Assembly (NCBI RefSeq): GCF_026262505.1 | Contig: NC_067206.1 | Span: forward strand, 29,899,896 to 29,963,895 | Length of the DNA stretch: 64,000 bases | DNA from: Trichomonas vaginalis G3 | Lineage: Eukaryota; Parabasalia; Trichomonadida; Trichomonadidae | Reading direction: 5' to 3' | In this document: positions 1 through 8,761 of the stretch, piece by piece | How the letters are laid out: every line of letters begins with the position of its first letter | Numbering within the stretch: the first letter of the stretch is position 1 | Program-made: the position numbers and the translations under genes | Notes under the pieces: generated by a model | What the model was told of the DNA's origin: nothing | What the model saw: only the letters and a program-made list of their open reading frames with translations | The model's database searches: none

Positions 1-1009
1 TAATTAGTATTAAACTCAAATAACTAGTTTATTTTTGAATAAAAATTATTTGAATTTTTTCAATTTTGTGAATTTTCCTTCAAAAATCAAGTTTAAATAT
101 CTTATTTGCCATATAATTATAAATACAATGAAACATATTCGAAATTGAAAAGAATTACTTTTTCTGTTCTTTCAATCATTCAATTTGAATTTTGCAATAT
201 TGGATTTCTCATTAAATAGCTATTAAAAACAACAAGCAATTTAACTTACATTCAAATTTATTTGTGTTATATTCAATCTTCTCAAAACTTATAATTTTCG
301 GCTATAGCATGATTATATGCTATATAATATAATAAACCTATAATAGTATCATTCTTTCAATTATTTGAAGAGAAAACCGAAAAAATCTATTTTCGGTCTA
401 TAACATAATAATTCCATAAATGGATAAAGACTAAAAAAAGTTTAAAAAGTTTTGTATTATAATTGTTATCAGTTATACATTTTGCATGATCATATATTGA
501 TTGATAACAAATTTCTGTGATTGAAATCAGTGTCAAATGTCAAGCTTTTTCAATGTTCATTGTAAAATTTTACAATTTAATTTTTTTGAATATAAAATGC
601 TGATCTTTTGAACAACTAACACAATAGAATTATTTTTAAATAAAAACAACAATTAAAAAAGTATGTAAATTATTGAAAGAAATAATTCAAATCCGAACAA
701 TTGATCATATTTTCATTGATTTCCCTCTAAATATAGAGTATAAAATAAAATATTGAAAGCTATAAGAACTATAAAAATTTGAATACATTTACAATCTTCA
801 ATCATATAAATTTGAACAAAGTAATTTTATCAATACTAATGAAACTATAAATGTTTAAACGATATTTTTTTTGTATTTTCAATTTTTTCAAAATTTCAAA
901 AGAATTTGATGATTACTATTGAGAAATTATTATATCTCTACTATATATTCTTTTATTAAGATTTTGGATTTTGAATAATATTCAAAATCCAGACATAGGT
1001 TAAACTACT
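1..1009. other. AT-rich intergenic DNA, no gene seen
   Basis: Very AT-rich sequence with many homopolymer runs and stops in all frames. I see no coding region, RNA gene or repeat that I can support. Its right end should hold the promoter of the gene at 1020. Confidence 0.6.
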
Positions 1010-1014
1010 TCATT
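1010..1014 (+). promoter_or_regulatory. Initiator-like TCATT
   Basis: A TCATT pentamer lies 5 bases before the ATG at 1020. It fits the trichomonad initiator TCAYW, which usually sits within about 20 bases of the start codon. Similar motifs precede other host genes here: minus-strand TCATT at 4039-4043, 63065-63069 and near 55,103, TCACA at 6597-6601 and minus-strand TCACA at 12565-12569. Confidence 0.5.
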
Positions 1015-1019
1015 TCACC

Positions 1020-1571
1020 ATGAATCAAGATCCAAATCAAACAAGCACAAAGCTTAGAATAGCAGCTGCTAAATTCATTAAAAATAGACAGCGTCCAATG
1101 ACTTCTCACGAAATTGAAACCTTGATTCGTGAAAATGATAAAGAACTCAGCAAGGTAATTAATTCGAAATGTTCTGATTATGTTCGAATTATACTGTCTA
1201 TAACACAGGACAACAATATTATTAAATTTAGGAGCCTTCAACCAATCCAAGGCATTGATAAGAGATCTACTTTTTACGGTCTTTCTGATGTGAATTATGA
1301 TTCCACAAAATGGACTGTTGCCAGCAACAAGGTTCCTAAATCCAAGAAATCCCCGGTCAGTTTTCCGGCCACACCTATTATAGAGAAAGAAGAGACTAAA
1401 CCAGCTAAAATAGAGCAGCCATCAAAGGAGTCATCACTTGTACTTCCTCTAATTGATGACGTTCACTCATTTGATAGCATTTTTGAGGATTTCAAGTCAA
1501 GCCCATTTGACTCAAGCTTATACATTAACTACTTTGTAGAGGAGTCGGAATTCTCATGCATTGGACTATGA
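1020..1571 (+). CDS. Hypothetical 183-residue protein
   Basis: I do not recognise this protein. The first 95 residues are mixed charged and hydrophobic and look like a small folded, mostly helical domain (KFIKNRQRPMTSHEIETLI is reminiscent of a winged-helix start, but this is only an impression). After residue 105 it becomes low-complexity and rich in Ser, Pro and Lys (KVPKSKKSPVSFP), then ends in an acidic, Ser/Phe-rich tail. The start is the first ATG after an initiator-like TCATT. Many trichomonad nuclear proteins combine a short folded head with a disordered tail, but I infer nothing firm. There is no signal peptide or membrane segment. Confidence 0.7.
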   Translation: MNQDPNQTSTKLRIAAAKFIKNRQRPMTSHEIETLIRENDKELSKVINSKCSDYVRIILSITQDNNIIKFRSLQPIQGIDKRSTFYGLSDVNYDSTKWTVASNKVPKSKKSPVSFPATPIIEKEETKPAKIEQPSKESSLVLPLIDDVHSFDSIFEDFKSSPFDSSLYINYFVEESEFSCIGL

Positions 1572-2220
1572 GAATAACTGCGGAAAAAAATTGTTACTAA
1601 TTTTTCTTTTATTTGGTAAAAATGTAAACTATCTATAACTTCTTAATCATTTATGGTAATGGTTTTGTCCAGAAGCATTGAAAATGAAATAAAAAATTAA
1701 CTTGTTTCAAGCCTTTGGTATTCTCTTTTATGAGACGTCTCATTAGCGATTATATCTGATAAACTAGCATTATGCCTCCTGAGTTTTGCACATATCCCAA
1801 AACTGCATAAAGAAAAATCGACCATTACTCAGATCTCTATCAAAGCATTTTCTCCAATTCCACTTTTGTTTCCTTAAGAGCTCAGATTTAATAAAACTCC
1901 AGATTAAATGGTATTACGAGAATTCCTGGGAATGAATATTTATTTTCAAAAAAATCAAACTTATAACATGGACTATTTTGCACAATAAACAATAGTTCGC
2001 ACTATTCCATAGGCATTTATCTATTCCAAAAAGCATCGGCGTTATGTCAGATCTACTCACATTATAATCCTTGAGCTAGAAAGCACCATTACATCATTCC
2101 TATATTATTCTCTTTTCCGTAAACAAAGTTCGTGTATTGAATTCCTTTAAAAACAACAAATTTTTATAAAATTTCAATTTAATCAACAAAAAAATAAATA
2201 AAACAAATAAAAAGATAGAA
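1572..2220. other. Intergenic, no gene seen
   Basis: Convergent intergenic stretch between the gene ending at 1571 and the minus-strand gene ending at 2221. Slightly less AT-rich than the left end, but without a sustained open frame or repeat. Confidence 0.5.
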
Positions 2221-4035
2221 TTATTCGACATTGAAGTGCACACGAGTGAATGGAAATTCCACAGACTCATCCACGGTGACAGTTTGTCTCTCCCACCCTT
2301 CAGTGTTAATTTTCTCAACGAGAGATTTTGCGCTGAAGCAAATTCTGAGGTCCAGGAGATCTTTGACTTCTGTTTCGTACATTTGTTCGAATTTCTTTGT
2401 ATCGTTAATTATCGGCATAAATTCATCAGATCTCTGATTTTTCAACAGCTCGAAAACGCAGGCAAGCGACAAATCAGGTGCTATGTCTCTATGTATCTTC
2501 GGGTCATCGCATAAAGAGCTGCTCATCATCAAAACCTGCGATACTTCCTTCAAAAAAGGTAATTCGATGTTGTTTTCTTCGAAAATTCTGGTGCAGAAGC
2601 TGCTCCAAGATATGGCGTTCTTAAATGTACACACGGCTGGATTGTTTATGATCTTCAACGCCAGTTTTTTATCGAATTGTTTCACGGAATAATTCGATAC
2701 TAAGTCTGAGAAAGCGTTTCCACGAGCTTTCAGCTGTGCATATCCCTCTGAGAATGACTGTACAACTGTTTCGAACAGTTCCGGCGTGTTTTCGAGAGAT
2801 GTTGCAACAGAAGATAAAATCTCCGACTGTTTGTCCGCTTCCATGAGAAGGAGACGCTCTGCAAGTTCATTAAGTCTTGCAGTGAAGTCGAAAAGTCTAT
2901 TTGGAAGCGCGTCAGAGATTTTTGGAAGTAATGCGGCCAAATGAACAATGGCGACGAACAAATCGAGCTTTGTGGAGTTCTTTATGATGATTCCATCTTC
3001 GATGAGTTCGATAAATCGCTTTGTAAACGATGTATAGCCATTTTCCGAGAAAGGCAGCTTTTCCAGAATCTGGGAAGCCTCGATTGTTGAGTATAGTACA
3101 GCGGATATCTTTGGGAATGGTGCCTCTTTGATTGGAGACTCATGCCATGTATGAGATAGCGCTGCACGCATCAAATTTCGAGATGCAGGCATTGTTAAGT
3201 AGACTTTTGTAGTTGTATTGATTGAATCTGGCTCGAGATGCGATGGTTCTTCGGAGTCTTTCTTTGGTTCGCTCGTTTGTTTCGATTTTAAGTAATCTGA
3301 TAAAATATCTACTGATTTCTCAGGAACTTTGTTCTTTGGAGGCATATGGTTGCGATGTATGACTGATCCGTGTCGCATTCGAGTCTGTACACGCTCTTTG
3401 CTTTGAATTGCAAAGGCAGATAAACCTGAATCGGATTCTTTCGTCTTATCTCTGTGTTGAGTGGCCATGAAATCCTCGAGAATGTGCTTATCATCATTGT
3501 TGACAACTTCTGATACATCCCAAACGTTTGTGTTATCTGTTTTAAGGCTCATTGTTTCGGATATTGTTGTCAAAGAGGCATCTGATAATGCATGGCCAGA
3601 CATATCTGTCATTCCCTTCTGTACTTGCATTAGTCGAAATGTAATTACGATTTGTGACTTCTTTCTGTGTGGAGATTCTAATGTAAATGTTCCAGCCATC
3701 GGATTTGTTATTCCGTAGAATTTAGAGAAGTTGATAGTGATTTTGCCAAAAAGTTTTTCTGTTGAATCAGGGAAAATACGCCAGACTTTAAAAGTGATCA
3801 GTTTTTCTCGAACCTGTCCATCTTTTTTAGATACGTACATAGTTGCATTCACCATAAATCGTTTTTCAAACGGAACTACATTGTCTTTGGCTGGAAAAAT
3901 CATATTAGTTTCTCCATATTTGTCGCCACGTTGCCATTTCACTTGAAATGACTCGTTGTATTCTTCAGGTAGGATGAGAGAATGAACTGTAAAAACAAGA
4001 GAGTTTGGTAGTTTGTTGTAATGAAAAGAAAACAT
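2221..4035 (-). CDS. NT-C2 domain protein (EEIG1/EHBP1-like N-terminus)
   Basis: 604 residues. The first 140 residues fit the NT-C2 domain of EEIG1/EHBP1-type proteins: a beta-rich start, then VKWQRGDKYGETN, a VPFEKRFMVNATMYV stretch, ITFKVWRIF and KLFGKITINFSKFYG, which parallel the family's KW, W-F and LGK-INL blocks. In known proteins NT-C2 is a membrane-associated C2 variant that links endocytic cargo or Rab GTPases to the cytoskeleton. Residues 150-290 are Ser/Thr-rich and probably disordered. Residues 300-590 are helical and may resemble the dilute-like C-terminal regions found in other protist NT-C2 proteins; I could not confirm this. An initiator-like TCATT lies 4 bases before the ATG on the minus strand. 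The role as a trafficking adaptor is inferred from the family. Confidence 0.75.
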   Translation of the reverse strand: MFSFHYNKLPNSLVFTVHSLILPEEYNESFQVKWQRGDKYGETNMIFPAKDNVVPFEKRFMVNATMYVSKKDGQVREKLITFKVWRIFPDSTEKLFGKITINFSKFYGITNPMAGTFTLESPHRKKSQIVITFRLMQVQKGMTDMSGHALSDASLTTISETMSLKTDNTNVWDVSEVVNNDDKHILEDFMATQHRDKTKESDSGLSAFAIQSKERVQTRMRHGSVIHRNHMPPKNKVPEKSVDILSDYLKSKQTSEPKKDSEEPSHLEPDSINTTTKVYLTMPASRNLMRAALSHTWHESPIKEAPFPKISAVLYSTIEASQILEKLPFSENGYTSFTKRFIELIEDGIIIKNSTKLDLFVAIVHLAALLPKISDALPNRLFDFTARLNELAERLLLMEADKQSEILSSVATSLENTPELFETVVQSFSEGYAQLKARGNAFSDLVSNYSVKQFDKKLALKIINNPAVCTFKNAISWSSFCTRIFEENNIELPFLKEVSQVLMMSSSLCDDPKIHRDIAPDLSLACVFELLKNQRSDEFMPIINDTKKFEQMYETEVKDLLDLRICFSAKSLVEKINTEGWERQTVTVDESVEFPFTRVHFNVE

Positions 4036-4043
4036 GATAATGA

Positions 4044-4881
4044 ATTGAAAAATTGACCGAGAAAATTTTGGTTAAAATTTTGGCTAAATTATAATATACT
4101 GTAAGTAAACATCAAGACTAATAGTATTGTCAATTCTGACGGTTTTTATTCAAAACTTTGTCTAATTATTTGATTCTCGATGTATAGCAATAACTATTAT
4201 CTCTGCTTGTCTGGTTTGTTTTTATCAGCTTTTACTTGAAAATAATAACATCGAAAAAAAATATTGAATTCAAAATGAGATTTCTGATCATTCTTGGCAG
4301 ATACTCCCTATGTGTACAGTATTGTAGTGACATGATAGCTATTAGCTATGAATGAACATCTCTTCATTGTATAAAATTAACACTAATATTATATTAATAT
4401 TAATATTTTCAATGGTTTGAATGAGGATCTATTTAACATACATGATTGTATATTACATATATAATCCAAAAGAAAAACTTCCATATATTGAGATTATCAA
4501 TATCATGCATTTATTGTGTTTTGATGTCAGGGCTTTATGGATGTTATTACATCGTATTATAGAGGGAAATGTTTCTTCAAATATGCTATAATAAGTTTTT
4601 CCAATTATTTGCATTAACTATATTTAACATGAAGTCGCCCTGGTAACTTAGATAAGCAAAAGTTCATATGATTAATACTGTCTTCTATTTTTAACTGAAA
4701 CAGACAATTTTGTTTTCTTGACTGATAGGAAAACTTCGATAACTATTCAAAAATTGAGAGAAAGATATCTGACAGAGTCTTTCAAAAATTCATCCACGAA
4801 TCTTATAAATCATCTAATACCATGTAAACGTTCTGATTTTTAAAATAAAAACGCCAGTGTAAGAAAAAAACAATTATTTCA
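4044..4881. promoter_or_regulatory. Divergent intergenic promoter region
   Basis: 838 bases between the divergently transcribed NT-C2 gene and the protein kinase gene. AT-rich with no sustained open frame. Both promoters should lie here: TCATT at 4039-4043 serves the leftward gene, while the kinase gene has only a weak match, TCAAT, directly overlapping its ATG. Confidence 0.4.
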
Positions 4882-6135
4882 ATGTCAATACCTCTGCTAT
4901 CTGGTAAACTTAAACGTCGATATGCAGAAGCATCAATGTGGAAGCAATGTACGTGTGAACTATATCCTACAAAATTGCTAATTTTATCATTTGATGGCAA
5001 GCAAGTAGAAAAAGAAATCCCAATTAACGGATTAACTGAGATTCATTTTGAAGAATCACCAGATTCTAGAGTTTTTACATTAGGAATTGACAAAAATGTC
5101 TGCAGTTTCCAGGTAGAGAATATAGAAAAGTTACAAGAATGGAAAAAAATGATAAAATACTTAACTTTCAAGAGAAATAAGTACTCAATCAAAGATTTTG
5201 TTGTAGAAAAAGAACTTGGCGCGGGCTTTTTCGGGCATGTTCTCCTAGTTAGGCACAAACAAACTAAAAAACTTTACGCATTAAAGTGTTTGAGCAAGAA
5301 ATTCCTAATCAATGAAGATCAAGAAGATAGTGCGAAGACCGAACGAGATGTTTTGATTATGGCAAGACACCCTTTTGTCGTTAAAATTTGTTTTGCTTTC
5401 CAAGATTCATCACAACTTTACATTGGACTAGAATACATCAGTGGTAGATACCTTTTTAGACTTATTCAAGAAGAATATAGCATCACATTACCGGAACTTC
5501 GATTTTATGTTGCAGAAATTTCTTTAGGCCTTGAACATTTGCATTCTCAAGGAATTATTTACCGAGACTTAAAACTGGAAAACGTATTAGTTTGTAAGAA
5601 TGGACATATCAAACTTTCAGATTTCGGACTTGCGAAAAAATTACTAAATTACAAAGGAGAATTAACTAAAACAGATACATTTTGTGGAATAGATGAATAC
5701 ATTGCCCCAGAAATGATACTTGGAAAACCATATGGCTTTGAACTCGACTGGTGGTGCCTTGGAATTTTGATGTATGAACTTTGTTTCCATGAAACACCAT
5801 TTGTTGGCAAAAATGGAAAAGAGACATATGATAGAATTATGAAAGAAGAACCTTATTTCCCTGCTGCAATGCCAGAAATGCCGAAAAATTTAATTAAATT
5901 ATTATTAAATAAAAATCCGGCCAAAAGAGCCAACTTCGAAACAATCAGAAATCATGAGATGTTCAAAGGAGTTGATTGGGAGATGGTTCAACAGAAAAAG
6001 TATGATGCCATTTATCTTCCACCACAAACAAAGCTCAAACCTAAAAAAGCAAAGCCATTGAAGTCGGAAAGGCGACTGACAATGGTAATGGAAAATGATG
6101 CATTCGAGAATTTTACTTTTTGTGGGGAATTGTGA
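4882..6135 (+). CDS. PH domain plus AGC-family Ser/Thr protein kinase (AKT-like)
   Basis: 417 residues with the AKT layout: an N-terminal PH-like domain (about 5-97, ending in LQEWKKMIKYL), a kinase domain (106-361), and a C-terminal tail ending in a hydrophobic motif, FENFTF (408-413). Visible kinase motifs: glycine loop GAGFFG (113-118), ATP-binding Lys135 in ALK, the C-helix Glu154, catalytic loop YRDLKLEN with Asp229 and Asn234, DFG (247-249), activation site Thr266 in TFCG, and APE (275-277). The hydrophobic-motif Thr412 is the expected second activating site. Odd points: the usual GTPEY after the activation loop reads GIDEY, DWWSLG reads DWWCLG, and the protein stops four residues after the hydrophobic motif. 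Probably a phosphoinositide-recruited growth or survival kinase; this is inferred from the family. All catalytic residues are present, so it should be active. Confidence 0.93.
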   Translation: MSIPLLSGKLKRRYAEASMWKQCTCELYPTKLLILSFDGKQVEKEIPINGLTEIHFEESPDSRVFTLGIDKNVCSFQVENIEKLQEWKKMIKYLTFKRNKYSIKDFVVEKELGAGFFGHVLLVRHKQTKKLYALKCLSKKFLINEDQEDSAKTERDVLIMARHPFVVKICFAFQDSSQLYIGLEYISGRYLFRLIQEEYSITLPELRFYVAEISLGLEHLHSQGIIYRDLKLENVLVCKNGHIKLSDFGLAKKLLNYKGELTKTDTFCGIDEYIAPEMILGKPYGFELDWWCLGILMYELCFHETPFVGKNGKETYDRIMKEEPYFPAAMPEMPKNLIKLLLNKNPAKRANFETIRNHEMFKGVDWEMVQQKKYDAIYLPPQTKLKPKKAKPLKSERRLTMVMENDAFENFTFCGEL

Positions 6136-6596
6136 GAAATATTGATCGTTGTATGTTTTACTTACATCGTTTTATATATTAATAAACACTGTTTTTAGTT
6201 CTTCAATTTATTTTGGAATTATCGATCATCGATCAAAATTTAAAGAAAAGAGGATCCAACAATTTGGATTTCTATATATCATTCCGCAGTTTTATTCAAA
6301 TTTATTGAATATTTGAGAAGATAGCGGGAATAAAAATAAATATGATTGAAGTCAACTAACCAAATTATAAATTTACCATATAGAAGTGTTAATACGAAAT
6401 TTCATATAAATTTGATTTGTAAAAAATTTTCCTTCACCACATTCAAAAAATAAAAAATTGTGAAATGATCGATCATACTTCGAAAAAAATATATTAGTAA
6501 TATTAATGTATGTGGTATTATAAATAGTTGTAATTCGAACAAATTGAAAACCTTCAAAATCCATAACAACTGTTGCGATCAAAATTTTTGTCAGAT
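6136..6596. other. Intergenic, no gene seen
   Basis: AT-rich sequence between the kinase gene and the Myb gene. It holds the short palindrome AATTATCGATCATCGATCAAA-like cluster near 6217-6240, built from repeated ATCGATC, but nothing I can call. Confidence 0.4.
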
Positions 6597-6608
6597 TCAC
6601 AATTACAT

Positions 6609-7091
6609 ATGAGAGCTGTTACAAAACGTCATTTCTCTGAAAAGGAAGATACCAAGTTGTCAAAGCTTGTCAACAGAATTGGAACTTCGAACTGGAAAAA
6701 GGTTTCTAAACAAATGAAAGATAGAACTGCAAGACAATGTAAGGATAGATGGGAAAAGTTCTTAGCTCCTGAGTTAAACAGAGGTCCTTTCAATACAGAT
6801 GAAGATAATTTGATCCTAGAAAAATATGAACAATTTGGACCTCAATGGACAAAAATAGCATCATTCTTATCAAAAAGATCAGACGTTGCAGTCAAGGCAA
6901 GACATAAATACCTTATAAGACATAATATCAAAAACACAAATGAAAAAATTAATATTTCGAATGATACGAAACAGGCTGAAGATCTAAAGAACGTAATGAT
7001 AGACAATAGCCAGCTTGGAGAATTGAGCATGTTTGATGAATTTGCCTTTAATTTAAACGAAGCTTTTGGTACCTTAAATTTTGATTTATAA
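6609..7091 (+). CDS. R2R3-type Myb DNA-binding protein
   Basis: 160 residues from the ATG at 6609. An open frame runs 12 codons further upstream but only from a TTG, and the initiator-like TCACA at 6597-6601 would leave that stretch out of the transcript. Two Myb repeats are clear: the first has its aromatic positions in HFSEKEDTKL, NWKKVSKQM and CKDRWEKFL; the second in PFNTDEDNLI, QWTKIASFL and VKARHKYLI. A short acidic, Phe-rich tail follows (MFDEFAFNLNEAFG) and could activate transcription. In Trichomonas, short two-repeat Mybs of this size (the Myb1-3 group) bind promoter elements of iron-responsive adhesion genes, which is established for the family but not shown for this copy. The stop codon overlaps TAAA, the trichomonad polyadenylation signal. 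Confidence 0.9.
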   Translation: MRAVTKRHFSEKEDTKLSKLVNRIGTSNWKKVSKQMKDRTARQCKDRWEKFLAPELNRGPFNTDEDNLILEKYEQFGPQWTKIASFLSKRSDVAVKARHKYLIRHNIKNTNEKINISNDTKQAEDLKNVMIDNSQLGELSMFDEFAFNLNEAFGTLNFDL

Positions 7092-7664
7092 AGAATAGAA
7101 CTATTCTATTCATTGTTTTATTATAAAACTATTCATATTTTAAAAATGTTCTTTATATCATGAATTTATAAGAAAAATATGTTTATTCATATCATTTGAA
7201 ATCTCTTAATAAAAAAAAGATATTTTTCGGATTGGAATTAAATCGTTACGATTATGGTCTGTGTATTTTCCAACTCTGATAAAAAACTAAAAACTAAAAA
7301 AAAATAATAAAAATTGTGGTTAGTACTAATCATTAGTTAAAATTAAAAGATTTATGAGCTAAAATTAGTTAAAAGTTTATAATTTATTTCGAAATTCTAT
7401 ATTGATTCCAAAAACTCCGAAATTTGAACATTCAATAAATTAACTATGTTTGTATTTATTGTTCTAATGCTCATAATCTATTAAATCCCTTTTTTCATAA
7501 TTCGATGTAAAAAATCAAATAAAAGCTTTACCGCTATAAAAATTTCGAACTACATAGCTCAGTAATGCTGAAATGTCAATAATATTCAAATCATAAATTT
7601 TGGAATTATTGGGTCAAATGAAAAAAAATAACTACAAATTCAATTACTCATAGTAAATAATATT
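7092..7664. other. Intergenic, no gene seen
   Basis: AT-rich sequence between the Myb gene and the TTAA-flanked repeat element. It has several runs of AAAACTAAAAACT type near 7,284-7,310 but no coding frame. Confidence 0.4.
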
Positions 7665-8713
7665 TTAAGGGTGCACCCGTATGTACGTTTATTTGAGAGG
7701 AGGAGGATTACCCTCTCAATTTTGAGGGATTCGTTAGTTTATTTTCTCGATGAATATGCAATAAAATTTGATTTTTACCTTATCAATATACTTCATATAA
7801 TATACACATGTTCATGTAAAAACTTTTTTCCAAAATCCTCAGGAATTAAGGGATTTTTGAATTTTAAGAATTTTTTTCGAATTTTTTCGAAAAAAAAATA
7901 TTTTCAGAACAGCCTTAACGGCTAAGATTTAGGAACAATGTTAAGTATCAAAAAGAAAGGAGGTCTGATATAGACAACATATATCGTTTGAAGGTTGAAA
8001 AAATCTCTAATATTTGAGCCCAAAATTTCAAATTTTAATTTTTTGAAAAAAGAGGCCACCCGTATGTACGTTTATTTGAGAGGAGGAGGATTATATTTTT
8101 GAAAGGGTGAAACATTATGAATATGTTAATTATATAATAATATGTATTATTATAAAAAAGAAAAAATAAAGCACGTTAAAATTTTTCTTTCTTGATTTTT
8201 TACAAAATCTACTTAGAATTATGCAAATATGACTAAATAATTATAAATTTCAAGTTAAATTTTAATTTTGATAAATAATTTAAATTTCAAAATATCAAGT
8301 TCAGTTCGACTATGTATGTAGTAATTCCTCAATAAAGTGCCAAAACCCTATTAAAATATATGAACATTTTCAACATTTTAATGTTTTTATTTAAAAATTT
8401 GATGGAATATGAGCTTCAAACAATTATTATGTAAATAAAAATAATTAAATATATGTATTTATTCGTATTACAACCGTAGTAAGTCGATTCTTCCTTTCTT
8501 CTACTGAGGTTTGAATTTGATTTCGAATTGTAAAGAGATTCAAAGAGAAAATACTAGCGGATAAAAACTACCTCCATGAAAGGGTCATAATGGAGTCAAG
8601 TTGGATTTTTTGATATTTTTTGCTTTTCGAGCCTAAATAGGTAGCCAAGATAATGCCTAAAAATAAGGTTCTAAATTCTGAAGTTTACATGATCCTCTCG
8701 TGTGCACCCTTAA
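7665..8713. mobile_element. Short-TIR non-autonomous element (MITE-like), TTAA or TA flanked
   Basis: The ends are inverted copies of AAGGGTGCAC: 7667-7676 at the left and 8702-8711 at the right. Each end is flanked by TTAA (7665-7668, 8710-8713), which is compatible with a TTAA duplication or with a TA duplication as in Tc1/mariner elements. Inside, a 37-base segment starting CACCCGTATGTACG is directly repeated at 7674-7710 and 8057-8093. No transposase frame is present; an open frame at 7671-7925 has no domain. Classed as a non-autonomous DNA transposon by structure only. It may affect the 3' end of the leishmanolysin-like gene that ends at 8762. Confidence 0.55.
7674..7710. repeat. 37-base direct repeat, copy 1 (copy 2 at 8057-8093)
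   Basis: The same 37 bases, beginning CACCCGTATGTACG and including GAGAGGAGGAGGATTA, occur at the left terminus and again 383 bases inward at 8057-8093. A subterminal repeat of this kind is often a transposase-binding site; that role is inferred. Confidence 0.7.
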
Positions 8714-8761
8714 AGAATCTGATGATATCAATATTGAAAATAAGTAATAAATAACAAAATA

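Noticed and set aside
1005-1250. 81-codon minus-strand frame opposite the first gene
   Set aside because: Mirror of the plus-strand gene, with no separate promoter-like motif or domain.
7671-7925. 84-codon frame in the TTAA-flanked element
   Set aside because: It begins with a non-ATG codon in the terminal repeat, has AT-driven composition and no domain; not a transposase.
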